Of a DNA stretch of 8,111 bases, positions 5,118 to 8,111 are shown in pieces (the first letter of the stretch is position 1; each line of letters starts with the position of its first letter). The DNA comes from CAMBDR01 sp046597185. Its GTDB lineage: Bacteria > Pseudomonadota > Gammaproteobacteria > Burkholderiales > Burkholderiaceae_D. The notes under the pieces are model-generated. The model saw nothing but the letters and a program-made list of their open reading frames with translations, ran no database searches and had not been told where the DNA came from. The translations under genes were made by a program, and so were the position numbers. The stretch lies in NCBI GenBank assembly GCA_046597185.1, contig JBKJLF010000112.1, positions 1-8,111 on the forward strand, written 5' to 3'.

Positions 5118-5762
5118 TTAACCAAACTTACCCACAAACGGGTTATGCTGCTTCTCCCAACCAATGTTAGACATCGGCCCATGCCCCGGAATAAAGCGGT
5201 AGTCGTCTGGCAGGCTAAATAATTGGGTTTGAATTGATTTGATCAAGGTTGCATGGTCGCCACGCGGAAAGTCGGAACGCCCTATGCCGCCATGAAACAG
5301 CACATCGCCCACAATCGCCAATTTGCTGGCGTGATGAATAAACACCACATGGCCGGGGGTGTGGCCGGGGCAATAGCGCACTTCCAGAGTTAAATTGCCC
5401 ACCTTGACCATATCACCCGGTTCCAGCCAGCGCTGCGGGTGAAATGCCTTGGCGGGCGGAAAACCAAACATTTGCGATTGCTGCGGCAAGGCATCCAACC
5501 AAAATGTCTCTTCTTTTTGCGGGCCTTCAATTTCCACAGCATAATGTTTGGCCAACTCCACCACCCCACCCACATGATCCAGATGACCATGGGTCAATAC
5601 CAGTTTGGTGATTTTTACGCCCGCTTTGGCCACCGCCGTGCGCAACTTGGCGGTATCGCCGCCCGCATCAATGAGCGTGCCTTCCATGGTTTCATCACAC
5701 CACAACAAGCTGCAGTTTTGCTCAAACGGCGTAACCGGAATAATTTGATAATGTAAGGCCAT
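5118..5762 (-). CDS. gloC: Metallo-beta-lactamase-fold hydrolase, YcbL/GloC-type glyoxalase II (214 aa)
   Basis: Cytoplasmic metal-dependent hydrolase of the YcbL type, which hydrolyses S-lactoylglutathione to lactate and glutathione in methylglyoxal detoxification. All fold landmarks are present: LTHGHLDHVGG (56-66) with H58, H60, D62 and H63, CPGHTPGH (131-138) with H134, GDVLFHGGIGRSDFPRGDH (152-170) with D153, and IPGHGP (191-196) with H194. The end EKQHNPF also matches YcbL. The length is practically that of the E. coli protein (about 215 aa), shorter than classical GloB, so it is the single-domain type. I chose the ATG at 5762 because AGGAAG sits 5 nt upstream and the protein then begins MALHYQIIPVTPFEQNCSL as in YcbL; the frame continues upstream to 5807 without similarity. 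It is transcribed away from the methyltransferase gene at 5919. Confidence 0.92.
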   Translation of the reverse strand: MALHYQIIPVTPFEQNCSLLWCDETMEGTLIDAGGDTAKLRTAVAKAGVKITKLVLTHGHLDHVGGVVELAKHYAVEIEGPQKEETFWLDALPQQSQMFGFPPAKAFHPQRWLEPGDMVKVGNLTLEVRYCPGHTPGHVVFIHHASKLAIVGDVLFHGGIGRSDFPRGDHATLIKSIQTQLFSLPDDYRFIPGHGPMSNIGWEKQHNPFVGKFG

Positions 5763-5767
5763 AAAAT

Positions 5768-5773
5768 CTTCCT
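5768..5773 (-). promoter_or_regulatory. Ribosome binding site of gloC
   Basis: AGGAAG on the minus strand, 5 nt before the ATG at 5762. It supports this start over the upstream ATG at 5807. Confidence 0.7.
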
Positions 5774-5797
5774 GCTTCAAAATAATTAGGGTGAACA

Positions 5798-5830
5798 AAA
5801 TTCGCATGAATCACAAATCAAGGCGAATTT
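5798..5830. promoter_or_regulatory. Perfect 8-bp inverted repeat in the divergent gloC / methyltransferase promoter region
   Basis: AAATTCGC (5798-5805) and GCGAATTT (5823-5830), separated by 17 bp, lie between two divergent genes. The position fits an operator, or a hairpin in the gloC leader. No regulator is nearby. Confidence 0.35.
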
Positions 5831-5859
5831 AACACGCTTACGCAAAAAAAACGCATAAT
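5829..5859 (+). promoter_or_regulatory. Weak candidate promoter of the spermidine-synthase-like gene
   Basis: TTAACA (5829-5834) and CATAAT (5854-5859) resemble -35 and -10 boxes, but the 19-bp spacer is longer than optimal. The leader to the ATG at 5919 would be about 50 nt. Confidence 0.25.
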
Positions 5860-5918
5860 GCTGCTTTGAGCAACAATTCTTTTATGCATTTTACGGCACT
5901 TTTCACGCCCAGCCTATC

Positions 5919-6683
5919 ATGTTAATCAAACGCAAATCCATCGAGCATACCAAAAGCACCATGCGCAAAGCCAAATATGCCCCCGTCACCATCTCGGAAC
6001 AAGATGGCGTGCGTTACCTCCATTTTGGCACCGAGTGGGTACAAGGCGCAATGCGTTTGCGCAAACCGGATTGGCTGGAACTGGAATACGCCCAGCAAAT
6101 GATGGCGTGGATGCTGTTTATCGAGCATCCCTCGCACATTGCGCAACTGGGCCTGGGTACGGGCGCGCTGACCAAATTTTGCTACCGCCAGTTCCCCAAG
6201 GCGCAGGTGCGGGCGATTGAACTCAACCCGGCGGTGATTACCATTGCCAATGCCATGTTTACAATGCCACCCGAGGATGAGCGCCTGTGTGTGGTGGAAA
6301 TGGATGCCTGGGATTTTGTTAATGATCCTGCCAATCTGGCCAGCCTGGATGTGTTGCAAAGCGATTTATACGACGCCACCGCACGCGGCCCGGTACTCGA
6401 CAGCGCCGAGTTTTACCTGGCTTGCTGCGCCTGCCTGAAACCGGGCGGCATGATGACGGTGAATTTATTTGGCGACCACCCCAGCTACGCCAAAAACATC
6501 AAAGCCATGAAATTTGCCTTTGCCGAAGTGTTATGCTTTCCCGCAGTGCATGATGGCAACGTGGTGGCCATGGCATTCCAACAAAAACCGGTCCTTGATT
6601 TTGTACTGCTGGAACAACGCGCCAAAGAAATTAAGCTGGCCACCAAATTACCCGCCAATTCCTGGGTAAAAGGGCTAAAATAA
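5919..6683 (+). CDS. Spermidine/spermine synthase-like SAM-fold protein (254 aa)
   Basis: Class I Rossmann-fold protein of the spermidine synthase-like group. Motif I for the nucleoside cofactor is QLGLGTGALTKF (76-87), followed by the acidic strand end AIELNP (99-104), a DAWDF segment (129-133), the DLYDA motif (149-153) at the position of the catalytic aspartate region in polyamine synthases, and EFYLACCACLKPGG (164-177). In true spermidine synthases these bind decarboxylated SAM and putrescine; orphan members such as this one have no assigned substrate, so a polyamine role is only possible. The N-terminal beta domain is present only in short form (about 1-60). A start at the internal ATG at 5961 (residue 15) is also possible; neither start has a good ribosome site. 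No speD or other polyamine gene is in the window. Confidence 0.75.
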   Translation: MLIKRKSIEHTKSTMRKAKYAPVTISEQDGVRYLHFGTEWVQGAMRLRKPDWLELEYAQQMMAWMLFIEHPSHIAQLGLGTGALTKFCYRQFPKAQVRAIELNPAVITIANAMFTMPPEDERLCVVEMDAWDFVNDPANLASLDVLQSDLYDATARGPVLDSAEFYLACCACLKPGGMMTVNLFGDHPSYAKNIKAMKFAFAEVLCFPAVHDGNVVAMAFQQKPVLDFVLLEQRAKEIKLATKLPANSWVKGLK

Positions 6684-6714
6684 ACGATTATTCGTGCGAC
6701 ACTACGGTTTCTCC

Positions 6715-6735
6715 AGCGCTTTAGAGGCGCTTTTT
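6715..6735 (+). terminator. Weak intrinsic terminator-like hairpin after the methyltransferase gene
   Basis: AGCGC (6715-6719) pairs with GCGCT (6727-6731) around a 7-nt loop, followed by four more T (6732-6735). The 5-bp GC-rich stem and short T-tract make it a weak candidate. It sits about 30 nt after the stop at 6683 and before the next gene at 6769. Confidence 0.4.
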
Positions 6736-6768
6736 CCGACATCTACCATTCGGCCATTACGGAGCATC

Positions 6769-8111
6769 ATGACGCAATCCCCTCAAAAACTGAATATGCA
6801 ACTCATCTTCACCTGGTTGCTGGCCGATGGTATCGTCGAAAAAGACAAAGTAAAACCCCTGTTTGCCCAAGCCCAGGGTATTTTAAAAAACGCGCCGGAA
6901 GGCACCCACCCGCTGACAGCGGTGGCGCAATGCAAGCTCACCTCGTTCAAACCACCCAACCGATTGGTCACGCTGGATTGGCTGACCGAATGGGTGGCGG
7001 GCCATGCGAATTTAATTTTTTTTCGGATTGATCCACTTAAAATTGATTTTACCAGGGTCGCCGATGTGATGTCCTCCGCCTATGCGGCGCGCTTTAATAT
7101 TTTGCCAGTTGAACTCACCTCCACTGAATTGGTGATCGCCACGGCCGACCCTTTTCATATCCATTGGCAAGCGGAAATTGAAAAAATTTCACGCCGTAAA
7201 ATCCGTTTGGTGGTGTCTAACCCACTCGAAATTTCGCAATATATTTCCCAGTTTTTCAGCCTCGCCAAATCCATCAAAAGCGCCAATAAATCGAATACCG
7301 CCGATTTGGCGCTGCGTAATAATTTCGAACAATTGGTCGAATTGGGCAAGACCAATAAGCAGATGGATGCCAACGATCAGCACATTATTAATATTGTGGA
7401 TTGGCTCTGGCAATATGCCTTTGAACAGCGCGCCTCCGACATTCACCTGGAGCCAAAGCGCGATTCCTCGATTGTGCGCTTTCGGATTGACGGCATTTTG
7501 CATCAGGTGTACCAGGTGCCTGCGGTGGTGATGATCGCCATGACGGCGCGCATTAAACTGCTGGGCCGCATGGACGTGATCGAAAAACGTCGCCCCCAGG
7601 ATGGCCGCATTAAAACCCGCACCCAGGGTGGGCAAGAAATTGAATTACGTCTGTCAACCTTGCCCACCGCCTTTGGCGAAAAACTGGTGATGCGGATTTT
7701 CGACCCCGAAGTGGTGGTTAAAACCCTGCCGGAACTGGGTTTTCCGGTGGACGATGCGGTGCGCTGGGATTTTCTCACCTCGCGTCCGCATGGCATTATT
7801 TTGGTAACCGGGCCGACTGGTTCGGGCAAAACCACCACGCTCTACACCACCCTGAAAGCGCTGGCCACTTCCGAAGTGAATGTCTGTACGGTAGAAGACC
7901 CAATCGAAATGGTGGAAGCCTCGTTTAACCAGATGCAGGTGCAGCAAGGCATTGATCTGTCCTTTGCCGATGGCGTGCGCGCTCTGATGCGGCAAGATCC
8001 GGACATTATCATGGTGGGCGAAATCCGTGATCTGGCCACCGCCGAAATGGCGATTCAAGCCGCACTGACCGGGCACCTGGTACTATCCACCCTGCACACC
8101 AACGACGCGCC
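6769..8111 (+). CDS. GspE/PilB family secretion/pilus assembly ATPase (partial, 3' end outside window)
   Basis: Hexameric motor ATPase of type II secretion or type IV pilus assembly, acting on the cytoplasmic face of the inner membrane. 447 codons are present and the frame is open at the right edge. Residues about 85-165 look like the GspE N-terminal (MshEN) domain; a linker rich in N, K and S (about 175-200) follows. The ATPase domain contains RASDIHLE (221-228), the arginine-rich LLGRMDVIEKRRPQDGRI region (264-281), Walker A GPTGSGKT (348-355), the Asp-box VEDPIE (375-380), Walker B-like DIIMVGEIRD (412-421) and the His-box HLVLSTLHTND (436-446). All key residues are intact. Start: the ATG at 6769 has GGAG at 6761-6764. 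The family normally continues about 120 residues further with a four-cysteine zinc motif in most GspE/PilB; that part is not visible, so GspE and PilB cannot be told apart. Confidence 0.9.
   Translation, partial: MTQSPQKLNMQLIFTWLLADGIVEKDKVKPLFAQAQGILKNAPEGTHPLTAVAQCKLTSFKPPNRLVTLDWLTEWVAGHANLIFFRIDPLKIDFTRVADVMSSAYAARFNILPVELTSTELVIATADPFHIHWQAEIEKISRRKIRLVVSNPLEISQYISQFFSLAKSIKSANKSNTADLALRNNFEQLVELGKTNKQMDANDQHIINIVDWLWQYAFEQRASDIHLEPKRDSSIVRFRIDGILHQVYQVPAVVMIAMTARIKLLGRMDVIEKRRPQDGRIKTRTQGGQEIELRLSTLPTAFGEKLVMRIFDPEVVVKTLPELGFPVDDAVRWDFLTSRPHGIILVTGPTGSGKTTTLYTTLKALATSEVNVCTVEDPIEMVEASFNQMQVQQGIDLSFADGVRALMRQDPDIIMVGEIRDLATAEMAIQAALTGHLVLSTLHTNDA

Noticed and set aside
7189..8076. Several minus-strand frames over the secretion ATPase
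   Set aside because: They are antisense shadows of a well-conserved GspE/PilB reading frame and show no motifs of their own.

Overview
The window looks like a piece of a betaproteobacterial chromosome of moderate GC. I infer this from the protein styles (DctP/DctQ, a YcbL/GloC hydrolase, an orphan spermidine-synthase-like protein and a GspE/PilB ATPase) and have not tested it against a database. Conserved single-copy genes at both ends flank a central accessory stretch of about 3.5 kb (roughly 1.6-5.1 kb).

Left flank (1-1334, minus strand): a TRAP dicarboxylate-type transporter pair. dctP (periplasmic binding protein, complete) is followed 6 nt later by dctQ (small permease), which runs off the left edge; the large permease dctM would be expected beyond it.

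Centre (about 1639-5097): a cluster of broken or orphaned defence-type genes. (1) An AAA/ABC-like ATPase pseudogene has an out-of-frame internal deletion and has also lost its Walker A glycine and its H-loop histidine. (2) Its intact partner, a DUF4276-type protein, is coupled to it by an ATGA overlap. (3) A 340-bp gap holds a nested inverted repeat and a decaying 9-bp tandem array that runs into a perfect TATAAT. (4) An intact excisionase-type HTH antitoxin is followed by only the first ~12 codons of what looks like its PIN toxin. (5) On the minus strand lie a C-terminal RhuM-family fragment, a small unrecognised gene, the 3' end of a Cys-rich small gene, and a TfoX N-domain gene cut off mid-domain and joined to that 3' end. 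I read this as the remains of a turnover hotspot: partners have been lost and single genes survive.

Right flank (5118-8111): a minus-strand YcbL/GloC-type glyoxalase II, a divergent spermidine/spermine-synthase-like methyltransferase, a weak terminator-like hairpin, and the first 447 codons of a GspE/PilB type II secretion/type IV pilus assembly ATPase that runs off the right edge.

I found no complete new system. The points most worth a second look are the decayed ATPase beside an intact DUF4276 gene, the repeat array that merges with the presumed antitoxin promoter, and the nested hairpin downstream of the DUF4276 gene. No tRNA, rRNA, IS element or CRISPR array was seen.
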